Assembly: GCF_042685745.1 (NCBI RefSeq)
Contig: NZ_JBHUNT010000001.1
Location: forward strand, 3,906,001-3,970,000
DNA: 64,000 nt
Reading direction: 5' to 3'
Source of the DNA: Prauserella_A oleivorans
GTDB lineage: Bacteria > Actinomycetota > Actinomycetes > Mycobacteriales > Pseudonocardiaceae
The position numbers were made by a program, and so were the translations under genes. The notes below the pieces were generated by a model. It worked only from the letters and a program-made list of their open reading frames with translations, ran no database searches and had not been told where the DNA came from. This document shows, piece by piece, positions 34,428-45,308 of the stretch. Position 1 is the first letter of the stretch. Every line of letters begins with the position of its first letter.

Positions 34428-35881
34428 CAACTCCAGGCCCCGGTGATCAGTGGCCGAACCCGCAGCAGGGCGGATATCCGCCGCCGGGCGGCCAGTACGG
34501 CAATCAGCCCTACGGCGGGCCACCTCCGCAGCCGGGCGGCTACCCCCAGCAGGGATATCCGCAGCAGTACGCGCCGACGAACTACCAGCAGCCGCCGGGC
34601 GCGGCCTACCAGCAGCCGGGCGGGGTCGCCGTGCCTCCGCCGCCGGGCGGAGGCGGCAGGAGCAAGCGCGGGCTCATCATCGGGCTCGTCGTCGCCCTCG
34701 TCGTGGCCGCGGGCGGCGTCGCCAGCTACTTCGCGTTCTGGCAGCGCGACTCGGCCGCCGCGGGCGCCGCGACGCCCACCGACGCCGCCCTCAACCTGGC
34801 GAACTCGTTCGGCGATGGTGATCTCGTCGGCATGCTGAGCACGCTCGCCCCTGCGGAGGCGGCCCTGCTCACGGACCCGCTGAAGGACTCCACCACCGAG
34901 CTCAAGCGGCTGGGCATCCTCACCGAGGGCGCCGACCCGAGCAACTTCGGTGGCATCTCCCTCACGACCGAGAACCTGACGTTCGACGAGCAGGGCGCCG
35001 AGCAGATCAACGACCACCTGACGATCACGAAGCTCACCGGCGGGAAGGTCACGCTGGGGGCCGACCTGGCCAACCTGCCGATCGCCGACGAATACCGCGA
35101 CGCCATGCTCGCCGAGGCGGGTGGCGCGGCCACCGGCGGAAGCCAGACGATCGACATCGGCCAGGTCGTGCGCGAGACGGGCGAGCCGATCCGCATCGCG
35201 ACGGTGAAGGTCGGCGACGAGTGGTACCCGAGCCTCTTCTACACGATCGCCGACAACGCCCTGCACGAGGAAGGCGAGCAGTGGCCGTCGCAACCGATCC
35301 CGGCCAACGGCGCCGCCTCCCCCAACGAGGCCGTGCAGCAGACCGTGCAGGCGGCGCTGGAGGGCAACCTGCGGCGCGTGATCGAACTGCTGCCGCCCGA
35401 CGAGATGGGCGTGCTGCACGACGTGGGCCCGCTGATCCTCGATGAGATGTCGTCGTTCACCGGTGCGCCGGAGGATGTGCGGATCACCAAGCTCGAGACC
35501 GAGACCAGTGAGGTCTCCGGCGGCACCCGCGCGACCATCACCGCGCTCGACCTCGAACTGGGCTCGCAGGGCTCGATGTCGCTGGCGAAGGACGGCGACT
35601 GCTACCAGGCGACGTTCCAGGGGCAGACCGAGCGGCTCTGCGCCGACCAGCTCGCGGCCATCGTCGAGCAGGAGGCCGACTCCGGCATGCCGCAGGCAGC
35701 CCGGGACGCCCTGACCAACCTCGGCGCCGGCGTGATGAAGCAGGGCCTGGGCGTGGTGACCACCGAGGTCGACGGCAAGCACTACGTCAGCCCGCTGCGC
35801 ACGTTCACCGAGCTCGGCATGACGGTGCTGCGCAGCATGCAGCCGGAGGACGTGCAGGCCATGATGGAGGGCGCCAACTGA
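34424..35881 (+). CDS. Proline/glutamine-rich membrane-anchored protein with a repeated extracellular domain
   Basis: 485 aa. Residues 1–78 are a cytoplasmic Pro/Gln/Tyr/Gly-rich tail made of PPxGGYPQQ-like units, followed by one membrane segment (about 84–105) and a large extracellular part. The extracellular part appears duplicated: TPTDAALNLANSFGDGDLVGMLSTLAPAE at the start of one copy and SPNEAVQQTVQAALEGNLRRVIELLPPDE at the start of the second. Function unknown. GTG at 34424 overlaps the previous stop. Confidence 0.78.
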   Translation: MTTPGPGDQWPNPQQGGYPPPGGQYGNQPYGGPPPQPGGYPQQGYPQQYAPTNYQQPPGAAYQQPGGVAVPPPPGGGGRSKRGLIIGLVVALVVAAGGVASYFAFWQRDSAAAGAATPTDAALNLANSFGDGDLVGMLSTLAPAEAALLTDPLKDSTTELKRLGILTEGADPSNFGGISLTTENLTFDEQGAEQINDHLTITKLTGGKVTLGADLANLPIADEYRDAMLAEAGGAATGGSQTIDIGQVVRETGEPIRIATVKVGDEWYPSLFYTIADNALHEEGEQWPSQPIPANGAASPNEAVQQTVQAALEGNLRRVIELLPPDEMGVLHDVGPLILDEMSSFTGAPEDVRITKLETETSEVSGGTRATITALDLELGSQGSMSLAKDGDCYQATFQGQTERLCADQLAAIVEQEADSGMPQAARDALTNLGAGVMKQGLGVVTTEVDGKHYVSPLRTFTELGMTVLRSMQPEDVQAMMEGAN

Positions 35882-35910
35882 CCTCTCCGCGGCCGCACCG
35901 GCGACCGCAG

Positions 35911-35948
35911 GCCCGGGCCCGGTACCACACGTGGTGCCGGGCCCGGCT
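35911..35948 (+). terminator. Terminator after the 34.4-kb gene
   Basis: GCCCGGGCCCGGTACCAC pairs with GTGGTGCCGGGCCCGGC (one mismatch, about 15-bp stem, small loop). It precedes the acnA promoter. Confidence 0.75.
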
Positions 35949-35959
35949 CGTACCTCCCC

Positions 35960-35988
35960 TTGAAGCGAAAAAAGGACAAGCGTACTGT
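35960..35988 (+). promoter_or_regulatory. Sigma-A-type promoter of acnA
   Basis: TTGAAG (35960–35965), 17-bp spacer, TACTGT (35983–35988). The transcript would start near 35995 and have a 5′ leader of about 95 nt. Confidence 0.65.
35972..35987. promoter_or_regulatory. AcnR operator on the acnA promoter
   Basis: AAGGACAAGCGTACTG matches the published Corynebacterium glutamicum AcnR box CAGNACnnncGTACTG at every defined position except the first. It covers the spacer and -10 hexamer, where binding would block RNA polymerase. Confidence 0.65.
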
Positions 35989-36090
35989 TTGAGGTCAGCA
36001 GGGCGTCATCGAGCCCACCTCTGCGGGCGCGACGGGGGTGCGCAAGACTCGGCCCTGGGTACCCGAACGAACCGCCGCATGGAGTTACAC

Positions 36091-38873
<2,783 letters not shown>

Positions 38874-38901
<28 letters not shown>

Positions 38902-39001
38902 GTGCGCTCGGCACCGCTGACGGCCCGGTTCCCGCGTTCGCCGCGGGGGCCGGGCCGTTCCCGTCGGAGGATCCCCGCCCGTGATGGACTGGCTCGTCGT
39001 G
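38874..39001 (+). repeat. Direct repeat copy A: acnA 3′ end to a truncated tauE start
   Basis: 128 bp aligned without gaps to copy B at 40828–40955 with 14 mismatches (about 89% identity). Copy A contains the last eight acnA codons, the stop, an intact terminator hairpin, and then GTGATGGACTGGCTCGTCGTG, which is the beginning of the permease gene. After 39001 the similarity ends, so here the permease start is a dead fragment. Confidence 0.9.
38920..38958 (+). terminator. acnA terminator hairpin
   Basis: Two-part perfect stem: ACGGCCCGG / CCGGGCCGT outside and CCCGCG / CGCGGG inside a 5-nt loop, 18 bp after the acnA stop. In copy B of the repeat the same hairpin is broken by substitutions. 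Confidence 0.75.
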
Positions 39002-39397
39002 CCGGGGGCGCTTGTGCCGTTCCCTGCGTGCCGGCCATCTGCATACGCTGCGAGAAGCCGATCCGGGTGAGCCGGGAGCCAGAAACCCTCATGAGCTGCT
39101 CCGCTGACACTCCTCGTCGACAGAACGGTCCGCGAACACTCGTGGAACGGTCTTTACACGTTGCCGCGGACCACGGCGCGGGCGTCCCGCCGGCGGAATC
39201 CCTGAAGTCAGTGCGCGCTGGGTAGTGAGTCGGTGGGAGACGCCGATGAGCACCCGCCGTCGCGCCTGGAACAACGCACTCGCGTAGGCGAGGACCTGGC
39301 CACGTCTGCCACGCAGAACACGCACCGGCGGCCCCAACGGAGACGGAGCAGCTGCATCGCACCCGCGGATGTGCGCGGCAGCGAGCCGCACCTCCAG
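39002..39397. other. Non-coding left part of the inserted segment
   Basis: No ORF with sensible composition on either strand and no recognisable transposase or integrase remnant. Base composition is visibly less GC-rich than its surroundings. It lies between repeat copy A and the TetR operator. Confidence 0.6.
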
Positions 39398-39417
39398 TGT
39401 AAAACGATCGTGGTACA
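39398..39417. promoter_or_regulatory. Operator palindrome overlapping the promoter of the inserted TetR gene
   Basis: TGTAAAACGATCGTGGTACA: arms TGTA…TACA and core ACGATCGT are symmetric (16 of 20 positions). It overlaps the -10 hexamer TACATT (39414–39419), which lies 6 nt before the GTG start, so it probably mediates autoregulation. Confidence 0.6.
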
Positions 39418-39425
39418 TTGGTCGG

Positions 39426-39950
39426 GTGACGACGACTCGTGAACGGATCATCAGCAGCACCGAACCTGTCTTCGACCAGCACGGTTTCGCCGGCATCGGC
39501 GTGGACCGGCTCACTGAGGCAGCCGGGGTCTCGTCCCGCACCTTGTACAAGCACATGGGAAGCAAGACCGGGCTCATCGCCGCGGTCCTGGATGCTCGCC
39601 GGGAACGCTTCAGCCGGGTATTCGATGTCTCGACGGTCGATGAGCTCTTCGATGCACTGGCGGCCTGGGTCCGGTCCGAGGGGGCACGCGGGTGCCTGTT
39701 CCTGCGTGCGCTGGGCGAGGGCGGACGCAGCATCCCGGAGGTGGATCGCGCGGTCTCGCAATACCGGGAACTACTGCACCGCGTGATGTCCCGGATCGTC
39801 GAGCACGAAACCGGCGGTGCGGACGAGCTTCTCGCCGAGCAGTTGCTCGTGGTCTTCGAGGGAGCGACCTCTGCGGCGTCCTACCGCGGGCAGCGGGCCA
39901 TTGACGCCGCGCGGATCGTCGCGAGGTCCCTTGTCGTCACACGCACCTGA
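39426..39950 (+). CDS. TetR-family regulator in the inserted segment
   Basis: 174 aa. HTH in the N-terminal 50 residues: GFAGIGVDRLTEAAGVSSRTLYKHMGSKTGL, typical of TetR regulators. GTG at 39426; TACATT six bases upstream suggests a leaderless transcript. The gene for a flavodoxin-fold NAD(P)H oxidoreductase follows by 36 nt, so this is likely its local repressor responding to a quinone or other electrophile. Confidence 0.87.
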   Translation: MTTTRERIISSTEPVFDQHGFAGIGVDRLTEAAGVSSRTLYKHMGSKTGLIAAVLDARRERFSRVFDVSTVDELFDALAAWVRSEGARGCLFLRALGEGGRSIPEVDRAVSQYRELLHRVMSRIVEHETGGADELLAEQLLVVFEGATSAASYRGQRAIDAARIVARSLVVTRT

Positions 39951-39986
39951 GTCAGTCCTCGCCTGTCGAACGGAGTTCCTCCTTAT

Positions 39987-40664
39987 ATGCATCTGCTGAC
40001 CGTCTTCTCCCACCCCTTCACCGATCGCTATCCGGCCGCGGTGATGGAGGCTTTCCACGAACCATTCCGGCGGGCGGGACACACGATCGATGTCCTTGAC
40101 CTGCACCGGGAAGGTTTCGACCCGCGATTCACCGAAGCTGACCACGCACATTTCTGGGGTGGCCCGATCCCGGACGGGATCGCCGAGATGCACCGCCGGG
40201 TCGAAGCCGCGGACAGGCTCGCTTTCGTTTACCCCGTCTACTGGTGGGGGATGCCCGCGATGATGAAGGGGTGGATCGAGCGCGTCTTCACCGGCGGCTG
40301 GGCGTACCAGTACGGCGATGGTGTCGACGACCGCGGCAAGCAGCCGCTCAACGCGCTGCTGCCGAGTATCCCCACTGTGCTCATCGGCGTGGCCGGGTCG
40401 AAGCAGCGAACCTATGACAAGTACGGCTACCGCGAGGCGATGCGCACCCAGATCGACGTCGGCATCTCGGCCTACTGCGGTATCGACGACGTCGAGAGCC
40501 ACCTCATCTACGACGTCGAAGGCGATCACAACGCACCTCGGCGCGAGGCTGGGCTGGTTCAAGCCCGTGGCATCGCCGAGGCGTTCATCGCGCCTGACCG
40601 GGTGGCGCGGACAGCGAAGGCCGACCACTTGGCCGCCCGGCAGGAGCAGTCGTCGTCTCTCTGA
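39987..40664 (+). CDS. Flavodoxin-2-family NAD(P)H oxidoreductase (quinone reductase-like)
   Basis: 225 aa. Flavodoxin-like fold of the NQO/MdaB/KefF group: N-terminal phosphate loop FSHPFTDRYPAAV, central FVYPVYWWGMPAMMKGWIERVFTGGWAY that binds the flavin. Predicted two-electron reduction of quinones or related compounds with NAD(P)H. ATG at 39987 has GGAG and CTCC-rich sequence upstream. Carried with its TetR between two direct repeats, so probably acquired. Confidence 0.87.
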   Translation: MHLLTVFSHPFTDRYPAAVMEAFHEPFRRAGHTIDVLDLHREGFDPRFTEADHAHFWGGPIPDGIAEMHRRVEAADRLAFVYPVYWWGMPAMMKGWIERVFTGGWAYQYGDGVDDRGKQPLNALLPSIPTVLIGVAGSKQRTYDKYGYREAMRTQIDVGISAYCGIDDVESHLIYDVEGDHNAPRREAGLVQARGIAEAFIAPDRVARTAKADHLAARQEQSSSL

Positions 40665-40827
40665 CTCGGCCCAGCGTCCGAGCCGGAAGGCATCGCCTCA
40701 GGCTACGCGTCCTCTTCGCAGTTGCCGCAGCAAAGCTGTGAACACGACATTTGTGCAGTGCGTGGGAGTGAGCCGGGTCGCGACGGTGGATGGAGTTGAC
40801 AAGGTGCTGCCGACGGATGGGAGAGGG

Positions 40828-40955
40828 CGTGCTGTGGAGGACGACGCGTTCCTGAGCCTGCGCGGCACCGCTGACGGCCCGGTTCCCGTGTTCGCCGCCG
40901 GGGCCGGCACGTTCCCGTCGGAGGGTGCCCGCCCGTGATGGACTGGCTCGTCGTG
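40828..40955 (+). repeat. Direct repeat copy B, with a decayed acnA tail and the intact permease start
   Basis: Offset from copy A is exactly 1954 bp. It starts with codons reading VLWRTTRS-stop (VLRKMTRS-stop in acnA), a remnant of the aconitase C-terminus, and continues into the functional start of the TauE-like gene. Confidence 0.9.
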
Positions 40956-41651
40956 GCGGGCCCGATCCTGCTGGTCGGGGCGGTGGTGCAGGGCGCGGCG
41001 GGTTTCGGCATGAACCTCGTCGCCGCACCGCTCTTGGCACTCGTCGAGCCCGCGCTCGTACCGGTGCCGCTGCTGATCGTGGCGAGCGCGCACGGCCTAC
41101 TCACGATCGCGCAGGAGTACCGGGACACCGACTGGCGGGGCGTGGCCTGGGTGACGCTCGGCAGGCTACCGGGGACCGTGCTGGGTGTGCTGGCCGTGGC
41201 CACGCTCGCCGAGCGCCCGTTCGCCGCGATCGTGGGCGGGGCCGTGCTCGTGTGCGTGGTGCTGTCCGTGGTGTCGTGGCGCCCGCAGCCGCGGCCCGCC
41301 ACGTTGTGGACCGCGGGCGTCGCGAGCGGCACCTTCGGCACGGCCGCGTCGATCGGCGGGCCGCCGATCGCGCTGGTCTACCAGCATCAGCCCGGTCCGC
41401 GAATCCGGGCGACGCTCGCCGCGTGCTTCGGCATCGGCACGGCCATCTCCCTGGCCGGACTCGGCATCGGTGGGCAGCTGCACCTGTCGCAGCTCGTCCT
41501 CGCCGCGGGGCTGCTGCCGTTTCTCGTGGCGGGTTTCCTGCTCTCGGGGCCGCTGCGGCGCGTGCTGGACAACGGCCGGATCAGGGTCGCCGTGCTCGTC
41601 ATCTCGGGCGGCAGCGGACTGGCGCTGCTCCTGCGGAGCATCGTCGGCTGA
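40935..41651 (+). CDS. TauE/SafE-family permease
   Basis: 238 aa, about seven or eight hydrophobic segments. Two halves each begin with a G-rich stretch (VGAVVQGAAGFGMNLVAAPLLAL and GVASGTFGTAASIGGPPIAL), the hallmark of TauE/SafE sulfite or sulfonate exporters. GTG at 40935 has GGAGGG 9 nt upstream; ATG at 40938 is the alternative. The substrate is unknown; location beside ergothioneine genes could hint at a sulfur compound, which is speculation. Confidence 0.85.
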   Translation: MMDWLVVAGPILLVGAVVQGAAGFGMNLVAAPLLALVEPALVPVPLLIVASAHGLLTIAQEYRDTDWRGVAWVTLGRLPGTVLGVLAVATLAERPFAAIVGGAVLVCVVLSVVSWRPQPRPATLWTAGVASGTFGTAASIGGPPIALVYQHQPGPRIRATLAACFGIGTAISLAGLGIGGQLHLSQLVLAAGLLPFLVAGFLLSGPLRRVLDNGRIRVAVLVISGGSGLALLLRSIVG

Positions 41652-41680
41652 CGTATGGCCCCGGGCTGAAGGGCCCTCGG

Positions 41681-42175
41681 TTACCCGCTTCTATCCGGCG
41701 TCCCGCCGTGGGGCGTGAGGACGAAGATCGGGAACTCGCGGCCCGCCTCGTCCCGCTCCATGGCGTAGCCGGGCCAGAACTCCAGCAGCCGCCGCCACAT
41801 TCGGTCCCGGTCCTCTCCGGTCAGTTCCCGCGCCCGTACCGGGACCTCGCGGCCACGAACGAGGACGGTCGCCTCCGCGCAGGCGCGCAGGTTGAGTGTC
41901 CACGCGGGATGGTGTTCGCGGCCCCAATTCGAGCCGGTGACGACGAAATCGGCGCCATCCGGGTAGTACAGCAGGTTTGTCGCGCGGGGCACGCCCGTCT
42001 TCCGACCTCGCGTGGTGAGCCGCAGCGACGGCAGCCCGGCGATGGTGACGAGGCTGACCCGGCCCTTCGACAGCCGATGCAGGCGGGTGTCGGCCCAGAC
42101 GATGCCCTTCGCCAGCTTCATCAGCCACCGCTGCGTCCCCAGCGCGCGGGCGAGGACCGATAACGGGTTCGGCAT
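41681..42175 (-). CDS. Deazaflavin (F420)-dependent nitroreductase family protein, Ddn-like
   Basis: 164 aa. The split beta-barrel family signature LTTRGRKTGVPRATNLLYYPDGADFVVTGSNWG…HPAWTLNLRA is clear. Members use F420H2 to reduce quinones or nitro compounds, or are lipid-associated. The start ATG at 42175 is 4 bp from the stop of egtD, so it is likely the last gene of the ergothioneine operon. Confidence 0.9.
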   Translation of the reverse strand: MPNPLSVLARALGTQRWLMKLAKGIVWADTRLHRLSKGRVSLVTIAGLPSLRLTTRGRKTGVPRATNLLYYPDGADFVVTGSNWGREHHPAWTLNLRACAEATVLVRGREVPVRARELTGEDRDRMWRRLLEFWPGYAMERDEAGREFPIFVLTPHGGTPDRSG

Positions 42176-42179
42176 GCCG

Positions 42180-43175
42180 CTATTCGATCATGCCGTGTCC
42201 CCACTGCACCGCGCGTGCCAGCGACACGCCGAACCGCCCCTCGTCGTCGGTCCACCATCGCTCCAGGGCGAGCCCGGCGTCGGCGAGCTCGGCGCGCACG
42301 CCGTCGGGCCGGAACTTCGCCGAGATCTCGGTCCGCAGGTGTTCCCCGGCCGCGAACGTGACCTCCATGCCGGCCCCGGGAATCCGCACCCGGACGTCCT
42401 GCTTCGCGCGTAGTCGCATCTCGATCCACTCGGTGTCCGGATCCCAGTGGGACACGTGCTCGAACGCGTCCGGATCGAAGTCCGCGCCGAGCCGCTGGTT
42501 GAGCACGTTCAGCACGTTCCGGTTGAACGCCGCCGTCACTCCGGCCGCGTCGTCGTAGGCTCGCACGAGCGTGCCGGGGTCCTTCACGAGATCGGTACCG
42601 AGCAGCAGCCACTCCCCCTCGCTGAGAACGTCGCGCACCGAGCGCAGGAATTTCGCGCGCTCGGCGGGCAGGAAGTTGCCGATGGTGCCGCCGAGGAACA
42701 CCACCAGCCGCGGCCGTGTGCCCGGCAGTACCCCGAGGTGCTCGGTGAAGTCACCGACTACCCCGTGCACACCGATGCCGGGATAATCGGCCGCGATGGC
42801 GTCGGCCGCCGCCCGCAACGCCGACTCCGAGACGTCGAGGGGCACGAACTGCTCGAGCGATCCGTGCGCGGCGAGGGCATCGAGCAGGGTGCGCGTCTTC
42901 TCGCTCGACCCGGACCCGAGCTCGACGAGCGTGTGCGCGCCGGTGGCCGCCGCGATGGCGCCGGCCTCCCGGCGCAGCACCTCGCGCTCGGCGCGCGTCG
43001 GGTAGTACTCGGGCAGCTCGGTGATCCGCTCGAACAGTTCGCTGCCCCGCGCGTCGTAGAACCACTTGGGCGGCAACCACTTCTGCGTCGCCGAAAGCCC
43101 TTCACGCACGTCCTCCCGCAGTTCCCGCGTGACGTCCTCGGTGCTGCGCTGCACCTCGAGATTCACATCGCTCAC
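42180..43175 (-). CDS. egtD: L-histidine N-alpha-methyltransferase
   Basis: 331 aa. Makes hercynine (trimethylhistidine), first committed intermediate of ergothioneine. SAM motif LVELGSGSSEKTRTLLDAL and VFLGGTIGNFLPAERAKFL are characteristic, as is the YYPTRAEREVL region that binds histidine. GTG at 43175 overlaps the egtC stop (GTGA). The family length is about 320. Confidence 0.96.
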   Translation of the reverse strand: MSDVNLEVQRSTEDVTRELREDVREGLSATQKWLPPKWFYDARGSELFERITELPEYYPTRAEREVLRREAGAIAAATGAHTLVELGSGSSEKTRTLLDALAAHGSLEQFVPLDVSESALRAAADAIAADYPGIGVHGVVGDFTEHLGVLPGTRPRLVVFLGGTIGNFLPAERAKFLRSVRDVLSEGEWLLLGTDLVKDPGTLVRAYDDAAGVTAAFNRNVLNVLNQRLGADFDPDAFEHVSHWDPDTEWIEMRLRAKQDVRVRIPGAGMEVTFAAGEHLRTEISAKFRPDGVRAELADAGLALERWWTDDEGRFGVSLARAVQWGHGMIE

Positions 43176-43951
43176 GCCTGTCTCCGTTCTGTCGCACGGC
43201 CCGCATCGAGGGCGGTGGTCTCCACCGACGGCGGGCGACCCGGCCGGACCACCACGAGGTGGCCGTCCGGCACCGGGCGCCAGCCGGGGTCGTCGTCGCA
43301 GGGTTCGGATGCCACGAGCACCCCGTCGGCGCCCGCGTGCACCGACAACGCGTGTGTCCACGCGGTGCCGATGACGATGTCCCGCCCGGCCAGCAGCAGG
43401 TTCAGGCGCGAACCCGGCGCCGCCCGCTCGACGTCGGTGACGAGCTGGGCGATCTCGCCCACCGGGTCGGCGCTGCCGCGCAGCCGGTGCCGCAGCAGTG
43501 CCCACAGCAGGGCGGAGTCCGTCCGGGCCTCTAGCCGCAGCAGGTCGGCGACCGGCAGCTTCTCCGCGAGCCCGGCGACCGAGTCGGGCCAGCCGCGGAC
43601 GACGCCGTTGTGGCTGAACAACCAGTCTTCGTCGGCGAACGGCGCGCACGCCGCCTCGGCCACCGGCATGCCCGCCGTGCCCGAGCGCACCGCGCCAACG
43701 TACACGGGTGCGCGCACGGTCTCCGCCAGCCGCGGCACCGTCTCGTCCGTCCAGATCGGACTCGACCGCCGGTGGCGTACGGTCCTGCCGTCGTCGGCGA
43801 ACCAGCCGAGCCCGAAGCCGTCGGCGTTGACGGCGCCTCCGCCCCGCATGTCGCGCGGCGCGTAGGACTGGACCAGCAGCGAGTGCGGAGCCTGGAACGC
43901 CGGCCCAGCGGGTGAGCGCGGCGCACCGAGGTAGGCCAGGTGGCGGCACAC
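43172..43951 (-). CDS. egtC: Gamma-glutamyl-hercynylcysteine S-oxide hydrolase
   Basis: 259 aa. N-terminal nucleophile amidotransferase with Cys2 (MCRHLAYLG), the fold of class II glutamine amidotransferases. Removes the gamma-glutamyl group after the EgtB step. GTG at 43951, two bases after the egtB stop. Confidence 0.95.
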   Translation of the reverse strand: MCRHLAYLGAPRSPAGPAFQAPHSLLVQSYAPRDMRGGGAVNADGFGLGWFADDGRTVRHRRSSPIWTDETVPRLAETVRAPVYVGAVRSGTAGMPVAEAACAPFADEDWLFSHNGVVRGWPDSVAGLAEKLPVADLLRLEARTDSALLWALLRHRLRGSADPVGEIAQLVTDVERAAPGSRLNLLLAGRDIVIGTAWTHALSVHAGADGVLVASEPCDDDPGWRPVPDGHLVVVRPGRPPSVETTALDAGRATERRQA

Positions 43952-43953
43952 GC

Positions 43954-45306
43954 TCAGACCTCGCCGGGACGCAGGTCGCGGGCACAGCGGAAGCCGGCGA
44001 AGATCTGCCTGCGGATCGGGTAGTCCCAGTTCCGGAACGTGCCGCGGATCGCGACCGGGTCGGTGCCGAACGACCCGCCCCGCAGCACCTTGTACTCCGG
44101 TCCGAAGAAGACCTCCGAGTACTCACGGTAGGGAAACGCCGTGAAGCCCGGGTAGCCGGCGAAGTCGCTGCTCGTCCACTCCCAGACATCACCGATCAGC
44201 TGGTGCACACCGAGCGGCGACGCACCCCGGGGATAGGCGCCCACGGCGGCGGGGCGAAGGTGGCGCTGGCCGAGGTTCGCGTGCTCGGCGGTCGGGTCCG
44301 CGTCACCCCACGGGTAACGCCGCGAGCGTCCGGAGACCGGGTCGTGACGGGCGGCCTTCTCCCATTCGGCTTCGGTGGGCAGCCGTTTGCCAGCCCATGC
44401 CGCGTACGCCTCGGCCTCGTGGAACGACACGTGCACCACGGGCTCGTCGGCGGGAACACGTTCGTACACGCCGAATCGGGTGCGCCACCAGCCGCCGGCC
44501 TCGCGGCGCCAGAACCGGGGCGCGGCGATGCCGTGCTGCTTGAGGTAGGCCCAGCCCGCCTCGCTCCACCACCGCCGGTCGGTGTAACCGCCGGAGTCCA
44601 GGAATGCCGTGTACTGGCCGTTGGTGACGGGGAAGGTGTCGATCGCGAACCCGTCGACGTGCACCTCGTGGGCGGGGCGCTCGTTGTCCAGCGCCCACGG
44701 CTCCACCGACGTGCCCATCACGAACGGGCCCGCGGGCACGATCACCTCGGCGGGCGCGGCCGCCGTGCGGCACGGCGGCGGGGCGGGCGCGTGCAGGACC
44801 GGCTCGCCCTTCCGCAGCTGATGGGTGGCGAGCATCGTCTCGTCGTGCTGTTGCTCGTGCTGGGCGACCATGCCGAACGCGAACGCCGACGCGGTGAGCC
44901 GGCGGCCCTCCAGTGGCGCCCGGTCGAGCGCCTCGAGGGCCTTCGCCCGGACCTGGCCGACGTAGTCGCGGGCCTCGGCGGGCCCCAGCAGCGGCAGCGA
45001 CGGCCGATCGGCGCGCGGATGCTGGAAGGCGTCGTAGAGGTCGTCGATGTCGGGGCGCAGGGGTTCGCGGCCTCCGACGTCACGCACGAGCCAGATCTCC
45101 TCCTGGCTGCCGATGTGCGCGAGGTCCCACACCAGCGGCGACATGAGCTTCGAGTGCTGGCGGGTCAGATCGTCGTCGTCGACCGCGTCGGTGAGCGCGG
45201 CGGTGCGCTCGCGCGCCCGGGCCAGGGCCGCGGCGGCGTGGGCGCGCACATCCTCGGGGGCCAGCTCGGCGAGCGGGTTCGGCGACTCGATGTGAACGGC
45301 GGTCAT
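43954..45306 (-). CDS. egtB: Hercynine oxygenase (EgtB, sulfoxide synthase)
   Basis: 450 aa. DinB-like N-terminal domain supplying the iron ligands: His64 (LAHIGSQEE), His150 and His154 (HEQQHDE). The C-terminal formylglycine-generating-enzyme-like domain has VMGTSVEPWALDNERPAHEV and RGGSFGTD. Non-heme iron enzyme joining gamma-glutamylcysteine and hercynine with O2. ATG at 45306; the egtA stop is 2 nt upstream. Confidence 0.96.
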   Translation of the reverse strand: MTAVHIESPNPLAELAPEDVRAHAAAALARARERTAALTDAVDDDDLTRQHSKLMSPLVWDLAHIGSQEEIWLVRDVGGREPLRPDIDDLYDAFQHPRADRPSLPLLGPAEARDYVGQVRAKALEALDRAPLEGRRLTASAFAFGMVAQHEQQHDETMLATHQLRKGEPVLHAPAPPPCRTAAAPAEVIVPAGPFVMGTSVEPWALDNERPAHEVHVDGFAIDTFPVTNGQYTAFLDSGGYTDRRWWSEAGWAYLKQHGIAAPRFWRREAGGWWRTRFGVYERVPADEPVVHVSFHEAEAYAAWAGKRLPTEAEWEKAARHDPVSGRSRRYPWGDADPTAEHANLGQRHLRPAAVGAYPRGASPLGVHQLIGDVWEWTSSDFAGYPGFTAFPYREYSEVFFGPEYKVLRGGSFGTDPVAIRGTFRNWDYPIRRQIFAGFRCARDLRPGEV

Positions 45307-45308
45307 GG

